The notes under the pieces were generated by a model that saw nothing but the letters and a program-made list of their open reading frames with translations, was not told the DNA's origin and made no database searches. Made by a program: the position numbers and the translations under genes. From Pezicula radicicola (Eukaryota; Ascomycota; Leotiomycetes; Helotiales; Dermateaceae), in the NCBI GenBank assembly GCA_003008705.1, contig PDUO01000022.1:644549-708548 (forward strand): a DNA stretch of 64,000 bases, written 5' to 3'. The first letter of the stretch is position 1; each line of letters begins with the position of its first letter. Below, piece after piece: positions 35,501 through 47,883 of the stretch.

Positions 35501-35578
35501 CATCACTCTTCAACCTCCTACCAGAAAGCAGCGATGAAACCCTCCCGCCCCCTCACCACCCCCAAAAGATATCCTTCC
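32513..35578. other. Long intergenic region with imperfect repeats
   Basis: The first 500 bp are the promoter/leader of the mucin-like gene. 33100-34200 shows no gene. 34228-34840 holds the diverged repeats listed separately. From 34850 on, AT-richer spacer up to the RTA1 gene. Confidence 0.45.
34228..34840. repeat. Imperfect tandem repeats (about 70-290 bp spacing)
   Basis: A module around ATTGCC(AATTTG), TATGAAG and CAGTGCATCCTT recurs at about 34284, 34474, 34546 and 34768. A longer unit (TTGATCAAG ... CCAGAATTTCAGAAAC ... CCATCTTCCAA ... GCAATCATTGCC) appears at about 34360-34500 and again at about 34645-34790, an offset near 289 bp. No coding potential. Confidence 0.7.
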
Positions 35579-36629
35579 TCAGTCACTACCCAACCGAATC
35601 GGAGTCATCTCATTACTCAAATCCCGTCCCCCTAACTTCTCAACCCCCCTCGCCATCTTAACAAGCCGTCCCGGATGAATAAAAACAAGAATAGCCGTAA
35701 TAAACAACATAAGAGACCCATCAAAAACATAAAGCATAGCCTCATGAGTAACAACAAACCCATCATCACCCTGAAGATACTCAATAATCCTAAACAAATT
35801 CCTCACCAAGAAAACAACACTAATAACATAAAGAACCCTAAGATGCCTCCTCCAATCCAACCCATTAGCATCAACACTAGCAACATCAGAACCACCCTGT
35901 CTACTAAACCTCACCTCAAAACTCCCCACCAATATAACAAACCCCACAAAAATAACAAACTGTAAAACCAAACCTCCTAAAACAGAATCCTTCCCTTCCT
36001 TCCTCTCATCCGCATCATCAGAAGCAGATAAAATCGATCCCGCAATCTGACTAGCAAAACAAATAACATCACCTAATACAAATAGTTTCGCAAGCCATTT
36101 TGGTCTTATTAATGTGTAGCGTGAGGCGTTTAGGGAGATGATTATTCGGCTTAGTATCATGTAGATTGTTGCGGCGAGGAAGGGTGGTGCTCCTAGTGAG
36201 AGGAGTCCGTTTAGTACCGTTGGTAGGATTAGACGTGTGTTTTTACTGGACCAGGCTCGGGCGTAGAAACTTCCTGCTTCCACTGTTATGGTTCCAAGAA
36301 ATGGAAGTTAGCAAATGTCCAAGGAACTAAAGGTTATAAGAAAATAGATGCTGAAAGGAAGTAGTGTGATTTATATTGGGTGTTTGTATTGGGGGAGTTA
36401 ATAGGAGGGGAAAAGTGTATTGGTGGGTATTATTATGAAGATACGTACTTGCACAACCAATAATCATTGGTATAAAATAAGGTGCCCGGTTTACAAATAT
36501 GAGAATGAAATGTATTGAGCCTGTTATTGCGAAGAATGCTAGATAAGCATATGCTGCGTATTTGTTTGGTGTGTAGGCATAGAGTGGATTTGCTGCTTCG
36601 CCTGATGGTGTTGTTGAATTGGTTGACAT
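35579..36629 (-). CDS. RTA1-like seven-TM membrane protein
   Basis: Two exons (36449-36629, 35579-36282, phase-1 intron with GTACGT donor) give 294 aa. This is a fungal RTA1/lipid-translocating exporter family protein of the plasma membrane, related to yeast Rta1/Rsb1, which are linked to 7-aminocholesterol resistance and long-chain-base release. Visible features are multiple hydrophobic helices, IIGCMEAGSFYARAW across the splice junction, PPFLAATIYMILSRII, LFVLGDVICFASQIAGS, and VFLVRNLFRIIEYLQG with HEAMLYVFDGSLM near the end, all typical of PF04479. The start MSTNSTTPSGEAANPLYAYTPNKYAAYA is a normal family N-terminus. Upstream in-frame codons to 36890 look like leader. Confidence 0.88.
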
Positions 36630-37401
36630 TTTTGGGGCTTGGGACCGCTTGGTTATTGTTGATAGGTAGGTAATCTTGATTTGATGGCTACTGTGACGGA
36701 AATTGGGGGGATGGGTATGGTGAGGTAGAGTAGGTATTGAGGAATGAGTGAAGGATTGAGGATTCGAAGGAGGTAACTGGTACTGGAAATGAATGATATG
36801 TCCGTATAGCAGAACTGTGAATACTTGGAAGAGGGAAAACGATTGAAGAAAGGAAGAAATATGAGGAAATGATTTATATGTATAACGCAAGGTGTGTATC
36901 TAATTTTGTTTTTTTTTATCTATCTAGGTATGTTAGGGGAGGTCGATACATACGAAATACGGAGTATCATCATACCTGTCGGAAATACGAATACGTCTTA
37001 AATTTCCTAATCAGGAAAGATTTTAACGACGACGGCATAGATTGCTGAGGATCCACTAATTCGCTAACAACCCGCTCGCTATCATTGATTATTGAGATTT
37101 TGAAACTGGATATCTGTGGCTATACGGTCTACGATGTGAGAATTTAAAATGGACTCTTTGTACAGAGTAAGGTATGCTCTAGTGTCAGGTACTGTACTTA
37201 AGTACCTTATTTAGCGAACTAATAGCCCTCTCGCTAACTGTCTATGTTTGAAGCCTCGAGTCCCCGCAGCATTGTATACTAGATTAATTTTGTATTCCTG
37301 TTAAGCGTTAAGGTGAATATAAATGATTTAAAGATGGAAGACATTCTATTGACGTTGTTGACTTGAGAATTCGAGGGTTGGAATAAGAGATTAGGTAGGT
37401 A

Positions 37402-37520
37402 CTATAAGAATTGGTTTATAAGAGATCATTTCGAATAGCCATTTATTCAGACATCAGAGATGGATTTGGATAACTCAGTTCCCCTAATTAATATGATCCC
37501 TTATAAACCAATTCGTACGG
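37402..37520. mobile_element. MITE copy 3 (119 bp, internal array lost)
   Basis: The right end is an exact match to copy 1 (CCAATTCGTACGG, then TA at 37521-37522). The left end reads CTATAAGAATTGGTTTATAA with TA at 37400-37401. The interior has only traces of the GAGTTACC-type repeat. Confidence 0.82.
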
Positions 37521-40500
37521 TACCTGTTAGAGAGGAATTTAGGTTTATCTCCCAAAGCGTAAAGCATAGTATTCTAACATCGAGTTAATGGCTAGCATGA
37601 AAGTTATAAATTTAGCATGCCCTATGCTAAATACTAAATTAATTAGGTTTTTTTTTTAATTAGCATTATGTTTTATATTAGAAGCAGACTAATTTGAAGT
37701 TAAAGTACTTATTCCTTCATTACGAAAGTACAAAGAAGCATTTGTATCAATTCTAAAAAGCTTATGCAGGGTACAGAGGAACTGACTCCCGGTTCTACAC
37801 GCTAATTCTTATTAACTCGAGTTCTTGTATAGAGGAACTAACTCCGAACTTTACACTCAAATTACGCTAATACGGGTACTTAATGTAGAAGATAAATAGG
37901 ATAACTAGTTATAGCACAGGAATTTTATAGAAATATTTCCAATAGCCCCGCTCTTTCAATGCTAGGGCAGGAAGATGTTATAGGACCTGTCCCTATTTAG
38001 ATAGTCTCGCATAGATAGAGAATTTACAGGACTTACGCACACACTTATCTTGAGATAACTTTAGGGGCTCTGTTATTCTGCTGCTCTCTAAAAGCCTTAA
38101 ATATTTCTACAGTATATTAACAACAAACTTGTAAATAACAACAAATTCGGCGTCTTAAAAGATAATTCCTTTATAAATTAGAATGGATTCTAGTGAAGAA
38201 TTATCATGCCGCATAGGTTTACGGGTTTTTGTGTGAAGCACATTCGCTAGTATATTGTAAATAGTTTGTGGGCTGGTTACCAGCAAGGATCTCGCTACTT
38301 TTTGGTCTGCTCTCTTATCTTTGAATACTAAATACGCGAACCCAACAAATTCAACGTTCTCTAAAACACTAAGGATAATCATCTATCTTCGTCTTTATAA
38401 TGTAGACTGTATTTGCTAAGGGATGGACTCTATATTGCACATCACTCTGGGCGACTTCTAACATGTGGTTCTAGTTCGGGGTAAGGTTACACGGTTAAGC
38501 TAAAGCCATAAAAACGCCAGTACAGTACTTGCAATAGTGATCGCCTAGCATACAACTGTGTAAGTCTTCTGCGTATCGAGCATTGTACAAGCTTAAGATA
38601 ATAGTTTAATAAACCGTAAGATACCTATATAGAATCCTCTAATATGTGAGCTAAGAGCCGCTAGAGTGACCTATGACCTTAGATTACAACAGCGAACGAA
38701 GAGGAGATCCTAGGCACTTGCTTACATGAAACCAGTCTATACAACGACACAGGGTTGTTTTTTACAGCTAGACTACAAGCACTACATTGTATTCCAGCCA
38801 AAACATGTACAGTATAGAATTAGTCTTCATTCCAACCACTGTTTTGTATATGCAGCAGAAGACCTTTGGATAAATTTATCTAAATAGAAACTAAGATGAC
38901 AACAAGTCTTTTCTTAACAGCAAAGCACAAGAAGTATATTATTAAGTAAATTAGTGTCCTTACTCATAGCTTGTGCCCTTTTATTAAGCCATAAGAATCT
39001 AAATGAAATCTTATATGTTAGGGGTAAGTCTGTGCTTCCGTAGAATTCTTCTATTGCAACCTGGGAATTGGCACTTAAGGATACTGATTTTGTTCTATCC
39101 GCCATGTTTAGTCAAACATAATAGTAACGGAAAAGCTTCTCAAGCATTTGGTTCAAGTGGCCAGCTTCAAACTAGTACACCAAAATTATTGCTGATTTTA
39201 GCTACCTTAGCAAATCTCTTCGGCTTTTCCGAATCCACTGATTTGCGAGATTAAGTATATCTTAACAGCTTCCTTAACAACAAGACATAAGAGTAGCAAT
39301 TATTAAGGAACATACAGACTAAGCAGAGTTCTATGTATATCTAACTAGAAATATCTCTATTTTTGTGCTATGTTCAAAAAGACCCTCTGATTTTCCGAAT
39401 AAGGCATAGTGTTTTAATATTTCCTCGGAATAGAACCTTAAGGGAAGCATCGAGGCAGGCTAAAAGGGAATCTATATGGGCATTAAAACCCTAAATTTCT
39501 CCTGTCTATTATATCGTAGTTGTATAATATAAGAAAAGGCTATAAGAGCATCCGCTACAACTTATTTCAACTCCCTTCGATGAGAGAGGCCCTTTAACAT
39601 TCCGAGGCGTATCTTAGAATCTTCATTAGAGCGGCTGCTAGAGTTATTCTGCCTTGCAATACTAGCGCTTGCTTTGTTCTACCTATTCGATCTCTAAAAA
39701 GGTGCCTATAACTTAAATTAACAAAGTAATAACAGCAGAAGTAGATCTGACAGCAAAATTTCTGGCCGCTGAGAACGATAGATGTTTGTTTTAGTTCTAT
39801 ATAGGACTTCAAATTAAAACAAAGAATTCTTTTTGATTGAGCTATCTATAACCACGCTCAGCTCGAATATTGTAGCTCTTGTTGGCTTTTTAGTTTTTTT
39901 TGGTTTCGTCGGCCTCGGAGGCATTAGTGCTTGTAGGTTAATAGTATTAGGAACTCTTCTGCTCATAGAACTCGACTGTTTCAATTATAGGCGCTTAATA
40001 AATATTGTTAGGTACTCTTATCATAACTGCAACCTCTTTTTATTAATACTCAGGCAATTTGCAAAGAAGATGGGAGCAGAATAACTAGAACTGCTCGTTT
40101 TGTTTGGTGATTTACACTAACAGATACTCAAGATTACTTTGTTAATCTTTCTGCATTCCATTTGAACATAGCACCATTGTGCTTCCTTATTTATTTTGTA
40201 ATTTCTAAGTCATTTAGTGAGACCGTCTATGGCCTTTCTTCATTCTGGTTAGAAATTGTGTCAAATACACTATACCCCGATGACTACTTAATACCTTGCC
40301 AGGAGGCTTAGCTACCACCCTGTGAATTTCGAACTTAGTGAACTTTATATTGACTCACATTCTGTCCTTTGGTTTATAACAGCTAGAATCCGATAGGTGA
40401 TAGTTTCTTCTTCTTTTTCAGAGAGCAAATGTGCTCATAATAAAGCTCTTGTACTTAGTACTTCGTTGAATTTTCTACTACAGGCCTTGGTTCTGCTATA

Positions 40501-40824
40501 TTTATAAATATATACAACCTCTAAAATCAAAACGGCTATAGCACCAGGTCCCTAAAACAGAACAATGTTTCTTATTTTGTAAGAGTAAAGCAGAAACTAT
40601 TGTTCAAATCCAACACAACCAGAAAATTGAATGGCAACTCAGAGCATATTAAGACTTCAGTGGCAAGACCCATCCGTGCTGGTAACGATTCTTGAACTCA
40701 ATATCTTTCTAAAAAAGGACAACCTCTAGGGGTACAATACTGTAAATGCCCAGAACGTGCTATAATTAGGAACCAAGATAACAACAACAGAGTGTCCCGA
40801 GGTCACGTTCTGCCGTAGCGCCGC

Positions 40825-41010
40825 GCTAAAGTGTCGTAGTACCTCGCTAAAGTGTCGTAGCACTTCGCGTAAATGTCGTAGCACCTCGCGTAAATGTCGT
40901 AGTACCTCGCCAAACTGTGTAGCGCGCGCTAAAGTGTCGTAGCACCTCGCTAAAGTGTCGTAGCACCTCGCTAAAGTGTCGTAGCACCTCGCGTAAGTGT
41001 CGTAGCACCG
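40825..41010. repeat. 21-bp minisatellite
   Basis: There are about nine tandem units of CTAAAGTGTCGTAGCACCTC(G), with variants having TAAATGTCGTAG or CACTTCGCG. It is GC-richer than its AT-rich surroundings. Read on the minus strand it gives the repeating peptide LRHFSEV, an artefact of the array. Confidence 0.88.
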
Positions 41011-42267
41011 GGAAGCGTGCTTTAGCCCCTTTTCTTAACAGCACAACATGGTATTTATAATTTTTAGTAGATTAGAGTGTTTTACAGTCTTCTCTGTATA
41101 TGTCAGCCATTAGCATTAAATTCATGCAATGTTACCTTTAAATCCTTTGTTTACGAAGATTGCAAAATCTTCCAGTACTCGAACCAACTCAGCTAGACCC
41201 GCACACTTAATTTCTTTGTTAGTATTTGTCCGCTTCTTCTGCGCCATTTTGCTGCAAGGTTTAAGCATGCTTTTGTACATTTACGTATGAACTTCTTATC
41301 TACTGCCACTAGTCTTCCCTCCTCAGCTTTGGACTGGGTCATACCAGGAGACTCTGAAACTCTGAAGTCAATGGGAAATTATTTCTAGATTACAGTCATT
41401 GAATAGAGTGGTGAAGCGTTTTATGTAACCATGCCTTGCTGTTACTCTATTATATTATACTCTAGCTAGAATGCTCGACCCTTTTGAGAGTGTTTTTCTT
41501 CTATATTATCAGCTATATTGTAGTTTTGGATTTATTTTACTTTTGGAAATGTCTCTAAGAGAAGATGAAATATCCTTGGCAACTGAACGTACGAATAATT
41601 CCTATGCCTTGCTCTTATTCTCTAGAAGACTAAAACCAATAGTAAAATTTGCTGTGCAAAGATGGATATGTTTAGTAGGATAATTTAGGGCAAGGGGAAA
41701 GCAATTCCAAAAGTGACGCCGACTACATCACCAATGGAAGCGTAGTCAGAGCTCAAATGTGGCCAATATATAATCTGCTGCTTCTCTACCCACTTGAAAA
41801 GAAGGACATCACTTCCAGTCAAACCATAGCACGTACGTCAAGCTTGGCTTTGGTACCAGCGCTTTTGCAAAACCGACTTGCACCTCTTCTAGCCCAAATA
41901 CCTTCCCCGCAATACGAAGTAGCCTTCTATGGATGCCACACTACCAAGCAGAGAATTGAGATATTCTTCTTTTCTTAGACGATAAGGGCTCCGTTGGCAA
42001 AAGTTTACGAGATTATAAACTTTCCGAGAACTTTCAAGTTTGTATGCCTGTTCTCATGAGCCACTAAACCCTGAAGTGATGTGTTCAGGGTAGCATGTAA
42101 ACTAGAACCATTAGGTATCTCAGAAAACTCCCAGTCCTAGTAATGCTGAACACGGATGATGATGGATCACCTATCGATTGAGATCTTAAAGCGATCCTCA
42201 AGAGTCCTAATAATCTATCAATTTACAATCGAGATTTAGGGACTTAGTTGACTTATGAACGTAAGAT

Positions 42268-43728
42268 CTAAGCTATGGTAGTAATCTCAGCAGCCAAACC
42301 GGCACCCTTCCTTAATAACCTCGAAATCATCGCTGTAGCCTCCGCCACATCACCTGCAGGTGGAATCGGGCTCAAAATATGTTCTTTTCCTCTCGCCATA
42401 ACAAACATGGGCTTCGCGAAAGCCTCAATAGTTTCAATAGGATTTCCCTCAAAAGCAGCCAAATCCGCACATAATCCTACTTCGATCTTTCCTGTCTCTT
42501 TAATGAGTCCACAAACAGAAGCAGCAACGTCTGTAGCACCAGCGATGATTTCCCGCGTCGTGTAACCAGCATCAGCTAGAGCTGATAGACCGTCCGCGTA
42601 GCGTTCGAAATGACATAGTCCGATTCCAGCATCAGTTCCGACGATGAGTTTTGCACCCATGCTTCGTAAAGCTGAGAGATTTGCCAGAACGGCTTTGCGA
42701 CTGTCCCATGGGCAAAAGTAGTTGTGTTCAACACAGGCTGTGTTCATCTGGAAAGTGTCAGCTAAAATTTTGCATTCTACTGATGTCTCATTTTCGGGTT
42801 TGAATTTGAACACAACTTACTGTCGGGCATACAGCAATTCCATATTCGACAATTTTCCTCGCTATTCCTTCATCAAAGGTGGTCCCCTCGCCTAAACTAC
42901 TATTAGTTTTACTCATAAGTAACATCTAGATCAGTAAATAAGTATACCAGTAACCCAAGCACAATGCTCAATCGAATCCAACCTCGCCTCAACAGCCCTC
43001 TCAATCCCCTCACTCCCAGTAGCATGCGTAGTAACTGGAATGCCAAACTTCTTTGCCTCATCTACAATGGCCTGCAATTCCTCAACACTATATCTCGCTT
43101 TAGAAGGATGAGAACCAGCAGTCATATACCCACCAGTAGCCATAACCTTAATGACATCTGCACCTTCCGACGCTCGCTTACGAACCTCAGCACGCACTTC
43201 GTCAATGCCTTGAGCTACACCCCCCATGGCACAAGCATGGCCGTTAGGAACTGTAATGGGTGCATTCGCTACTTGCATTCTTGGACCAGCGATTTCACCG
43301 CTTTTGATTCGGTCTCTGATTTCAATTGCTGTGAGACCACGGGATCCTAGGTCTCGGGCTGTGGTTACACCAGCATCGAGAAGTTTTGATGCGTTTTTTA
43401 TCATGAGGGGGATCATTTCTTCGTCGGTTAGTGAGGATGCTGTTGAGGTGTTGATTGAGGATGGATCCATTTGAAGGTGAACCTAGATGACTGTTAACTT
43501 GGAAAAGTAATAGGTTTGAAGTTGAGATCTTACATGACAGTCGAATAAACCTGGCATGAGTGTTACATCGCCGAGATCTTTTATTTGGATGTCTTTTGAT
43601 AGGGTAACTTCAATTTCCTTCCAGGATCCGGCTTTAACTATGCGATCTCCGTCTACGATTACTACTCCTTCGTCTATTATCTCGGCTGCGCTGTGGCATA
43701 ACAAACGAGCTGCTTTAATTGCGAGCAT
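42268..43728 (-). CDS. Imidazolonepropionase-like metal-dependent amidohydrolase
   Basis: Four exons (43534-43728, 42948-43482, 42821-42891, 42268-42747) join into a 426-aa protein of the amidohydrolase superfamily, the group annotated as imidazolonepropionase-like or Xaa-Pro dipeptidase-like. These are cytosolic zinc enzymes that cleave amide or imide bonds; the substrate is unknown. The metal motif His65-x-His67 (FDCHVHLQ) is built across the first intron. GVTTARDLGSRG, the Lys in DVIKVMATGG, His residues in PVTTHATG and DSIEHCAW and the Asp in LIVGTDAG complete the site. GLCADLAAFEGNPIE is the usual C-terminal segment. The start MLAIKAARLLCH gives the standard N-terminal beta-domain. Frame and motifs are intact. 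Confidence 0.9.
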
Positions 43729-46113
43729 TTTGAAGCTGCAAGTTTATGCACTACAAGGGATTGAAGTACCGGTTCCTTCTTTCATAGACTGAAAGGGTCC
43801 AACGGCTCTAAATTCTTTTCACAAGGTGTTTACTAGGCAAAAGTGGGTTGGGAGCGTTTTGTTCGGCCGGAACTGGGCCGGCAGCATAGAATTTCTACGG
43901 AAGGTTATTAGAACATTTTGGGGAATTTGAAGTTTTCAAAGATCTTTAAATCAATTACCTAGACCGAGGGATACAAACCATGTAAGTAACTTACAAGATT
44001 TAACCTAATTAGTACAGAAAGATTTGTAGTATCTAATAGAATAGAGACAGTGACAGGCTTTCTATTATAGCATCATTCTTACAGCGCCTTACTTAAAGGT
44101 TCTCCTTAAAAGGTTCAATTTTCCTAAAATGTCCCAATAACCTTCCACAAATCTCTTCAGTATAATGACTTGAATAATTACAAGAAAGGCATGTATATCT
44201 GCGTTCAATGCAAAACGCTTCTCTATACTTGAAAGCGCAACATGAATTCCGCTTTTAGAAGCAAATTTAACTGGCAAATTCCTGTAGATCTCATGCAAGA
44301 ACTAGAACTTTGGAACAACTTTCAGAGCTAAAACTCAGATTACTTAAAAAGTAAAGAGAAAGTACAGCAAGGTCATAAGTAGGACAGAGTTGGGAGAAAA
44401 GTAGACGCATTTGAAGCCACCAGTTCTTTCAGACTAATATTTCCTCCGCATTGAAATTTGCTGAATCATACTTCGCTTGTCGAACTATCATGGAGAAATC
44501 ATGTATCAAACAGACTACCTCTTTCAATGCTCTCCTTGAATACGCTTTTTATGACTACACTGACGAAATGAAGCCAACAAGAATCACACTAGACCACACG
44601 CATCCGCCAATATTCGGAAGGCATAGAATTGTTCAAGCTGCACGCTACTAAAGCCATATAATTAATACTTTTACTAACAGAAGTCTTAAACACAAAGTAG
44701 AGCTTTTGACGTAATTCTATAAAACATTGATAACAAGAATTACAATGTCAATAACCCTGATTTTCGCCGAGATGTATGAATATCCAGATCCTCCTGTACC
44801 TACACATTTTACTCTCCCTGCATGAAGATTCTGTGTCTTGACCTCGTTCCTTTTAATTTTCCTCTGTGATAGCAGCGTCCACCCATTTGTTCACTAGAAG
44901 CTGTAGGATGTCCTACCAACTATAGCTTTGCTTGTGTTACTGTTTCTCTTGGAGTTTGCTTTCTTGGTTGAGATCTTGTATACAAGTACAAGGTCTTACA
45001 TATAGGGTTGAATATTTGTGTTATGCGTTTTCTGCCGCATTGTACAATTTTTCTTCTTGTTCTACTATTTCTGCTATCTGTTGTAGCGTCCATAGGACTA
45101 CATAATACTTTTAAGTTCCGCTGTATAATAGCTAATAGTACAACTGTAAAAAGCTGCTTGCTGAACTTATGAAATAGTAGAGATAAGCCAGTTCTGAGTT
45201 CTTGGTTCCTTTTTAATTTTAAACAGTCTCGCTGCTATTCCCATCCATTACACTTCTGTGTTGTAGTTGTACTTACTACACTTATCTTAAGAATCTAAAA
45301 CTTATTACTAACAAGGACTAAGACAGACTAAGTCTATAGAAAGCAATGTTCTTCCCTATCTGGTATCTATAGATATTATAAGTAGGATGGCAGCAATGTC
45401 TATTGTGACAACAGCACTAGGTCTCGCATCCTGCGTCTAGTTCGTCTCGAAAATCTAGTTTATTAATATTCTATGGTTTTACGAACTTATTGTTTTAGTG
45501 TCAAAAGGAAATAAGGATTGTTCATACTACTGTCGCTACAGTTAGTCTCTATATTCACATGCTGCTAGTACCCCGTCTTGCTCCTTCTGGTGTGTAGGAT
45601 TGTAAAGACTACAGATACTAGTGTGATCGATATATCCCTTTTGGAATGTAGCTGACCGGAAGGGACAAGGCAGCTTAAGGATAGGGGAAATTTTGCATTA
45701 TACACTTTGTCGCCACAGAGTTGGTGGTCTACCTTGCTGTTCTAGCTCCCTCGACCGCTCATAGAGATGTAGTAAGGATTTGCAGCAGGCCATAGTTATC
45801 GAATACTTAGTAGTAAAATCCTATATAGTCAAATTCAAAGTTGCTTATTGGCTATTGAGTCGTTAACAAAGTATCTGGCCATAAACTTAGCCTTTCCACA
45901 TATCGTAACTTGGCTCCTGCACATAACATTCTTCAACAAAAGTGAACCTGAATGTTGCTCGAGACTCTAGGTAGCACCGTAGTAGCTGTAGCAATTAAGA
46001 CAACTTCCTCTCGCGTTGTACAATCACACTAAACATCGATGCGAAACTACCAAAAATTGTCACTGAATTTCCCGAAACATGTTGATTCCTAAAACAAGTT
46101 GTCCTGATCCCAC
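43729..46113. other. AT-rich intergenic, no gene seen
   Basis: This stretch holds the promoter of the amidohydrolase, then about 2 kb of AT-rich sequence with only short broken ORFs. It is another likely decayed repeat island. Confidence 0.45.
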
Positions 46114-46565
46114 TCATTTAGCAGGAGCCGCCCTTTCCATACTCGCAAAATCATCTGTAGGAACAGGAAGTTTAGGATGTTTAGCCTATATCACCTCATC
46201 AGTCACAACCTCAATCTCCATACCCATGCTCTACAGCCCCATAAAGATAAAGTCAAGAACGCATTTTAGATAAACGAACCTCCCAATGAATCTTCATATT
46301 ATTCTTATTATCAATATCAGTTTTGCAAGTAGACTAACTAGAATGTTAGTTGCCTTCGAGATTAAAGCAGCAAATGGTAAGCGAAATAAGACTAACACAT
46401 TGATATTTCATTCCTTTATCCTTTTTCAAGATCGAGTTTCCACCCTTCTTGGCATTTGCAGCTGCCTTTTGCTGGGCTTCGATCTTTTTTTTTGCGATTT
46501 GTAAGCGGCAGTGATGGTAAAATGGGGTTGAAAAGGACACGTACCTTTTGGAGTCCTCTTGCCAT
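46114..46565 (-). CDS. Small zinc-finger protein (4F5/At2g23090-like), four exons
   Basis: Four short exons (46545-46565, 46397-46483, 46280-46333, 46114-46185) join in phase 0 into 77 aa. The N-terminus MARGLQKIEAQQKAAANAKK is the basic, Gln/Ala-rich segment of the 4F5/SERF-like family. It is followed by a C2H2-type finger YQCSTCKTDIDNKNNMKIHW and EAKHPKLPVPTDDF, as in the small zinc-binding At2g23090-type proteins conserved in eukaryotes. Their role is poorly known, with nuclear or RNA-related suggestions. Each intron has a reasonable donor (GTACGT, GTTAGT, GTTCGT), and intron 2 has a clear CTAAC branch. Without splicing the region looks full of stops. The gene sits in an AT-rich setting but appears intact. 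Confidence 0.85.
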
Positions 46566-47373
46566 AGCTATCTAATTCTTTGGGATGGATATACGGAGAA
46601 AAGTGAGGTTTACTGGAGAAGAAGTGAGAAGTGCTGGAGTTGAAGACTTCGTAATAGGTTGGATAATTTTTAGATCGTTTGTACAAATACTTTCGTAGAA
46701 TATGAAAGTCGAGACTTTTGAGATAAGGCACAACATGTCCAGCTATTTTAGCAAATGGCGGTGAGGAGATTTTAAGCCAATTAAAAAGGGCCGGAAACGG
46801 ATGAACTTAATGCCGCGAGTTCTGCAGTTTTGATCTCCTGCACGTGAAAACACATCAGCAATAAAGGCATAAAAAGGGAAGTAAGGTATTATGGAATTTA
46901 GGACTACGTATAAGAAGATCTATGCTAAAGTATGCCTGCTATTGGGCCATATCAAGATAACCATATACCTACTAAAAGACTAAGTCTATAGGTAAAAGTA
47001 CTAGGAACTAAAATCCTCTGGCTATTATTGCTGATATACTATTCAGGTGAATTTATAGTTTAATACTTTATAATTAATTCATGTTCTGTAAAACTACACA
47101 GAAAATAACCAAAGCTAAGATGTTGTGAGCTACGGATTTAATGACTTTGAAGTTTAAATCGAGCTCGCTAAGAGAAACAGCTTGTTGCCTCACTTATTCC
47201 AAATAACAAGACAAAAAATAATCTGCATAGCTAATATCACGGAAAGCAAAATATTTAAGCTGTAATAGAATTAAGGAGATCCAGTTCAAGATCTCAAAAT
47301 GTCGTGAAGACTTAAATCCAGTCTACACCAACTATATCATCCCCAACCCAATCTTCACCAACAAACAACTAAA
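46566..47373. other. AT-rich intergenic, no gene seen
   Basis: This stretch holds the promoter of the zinc-finger gene and AT-rich spacer to the cupin gene's stop. Confidence 0.5.
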
Positions 47374-47883
47374 TCACTTCTCCTGAGGAAACTCTATCTC
47401 CCCAGCCTTAGCCCCTTTATCCCCAAGAACAACAGCTATCATTCTCGCCGAATTAGTCTTACTCACATTCCTCCAACTATGCATAGCCCCCCTCTGCAAA
47501 ACAACATCACCCTTCCCTACAGTCCTCTTCTCCCCACTATCAAGCAACAATTCCAATTCCCCATCAACAACTATCACATAATCCAAAGTATGACTACGAT
47601 GCATAAAGCCAGGTGTATCATCTACAGCAGGACCGAGATCAATCACCGCGCTTACGCATCCTCCTGCTTCGGGGAATGAAGGAAGTGGTGTTTGGGTTAC
47701 TGCTGCTTGGTGGTGGAAGAGGTCGTTGGAGGATGTGAGGTCAAGGTCTGGTGGGGAGGAGTAGATGTAGGTCATTTGCTGGCCGGGGTTTCTGGATTGG
47801 GTTGGCGCGGGGGTGATGGGGAGAAAGGTGGAGCCGTTTGGGGACTCGGTTGTTATATGGACGTTAACGGGTGGGAAAGACAT
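47374..47883 (-). CDS. Cupin-domain protein
   Basis: This is a single-exon protein of 169 aa starting at ATG 47883 (MSFPPVNVHITTE); the longer ORF upstream starts at a non-ATG codon. It has one cupin_2 beta-barrel: motif 1 is FMHRSHTLDYVIVVDGELEL (His-x-x-His and Glu positions), motif 2 is GDVVLQRGAMHSWRN. Such small cupins bind a metal and act as isomerases, dioxygenases or accessory proteins in fungal secondary metabolism and catabolism; the role here is unknown. The sequence ends EIEFPQEK. There is no adjacent partner within 1 kb. Confidence 0.87.
   Translation of the reverse strand: MSFPPVNVHITTESPNGSTFLPITPAPTQSRNPGQQMTYIYSSPPDLDLTSSNDLFHHQAAVTQTPLPSFPEAGGCVSAVIDLGPAVDDTPGFMHRSHTLDYVIVVDGELELLLDSGEKRTVGKGDVVLQRGAMHSWRNVSKTNSARMIAVVLGDKGAKAGEIEFPQEK

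Larger units (their letters stand above)
36630..42267. other. AT-rich gene-free island
   Basis: After the RTA1 promoter (to about 37300) the sequence is AT- and TpA-rich to about 41700, with only short ORFs and frequent stops. A minus-strand piece at 38155-38382 (with SLLVTSPQTIYNIL) has a helix-turn-helix look but is not enough to name a transposase. The stretch contains MITE copy 3 and a 21-bp minisatellite. It most likely represents old transposons decayed by C-to-T mutation. Confidence 0.5.

Noticed and set aside
40847..41044. ORF encoding a repeated LRHFSEV peptide
   Set aside because: It is only a translation of the 21-bp minisatellite; no start context, domain or neighbouring exon supports it.
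46080..46540. RIP-killed pseudogene with TAG stops before AKHPKLPVP
   Set aside because: Splicing two further introns removes the stops and yields an intact, family-like zinc-finger protein, so the stops are intronic.
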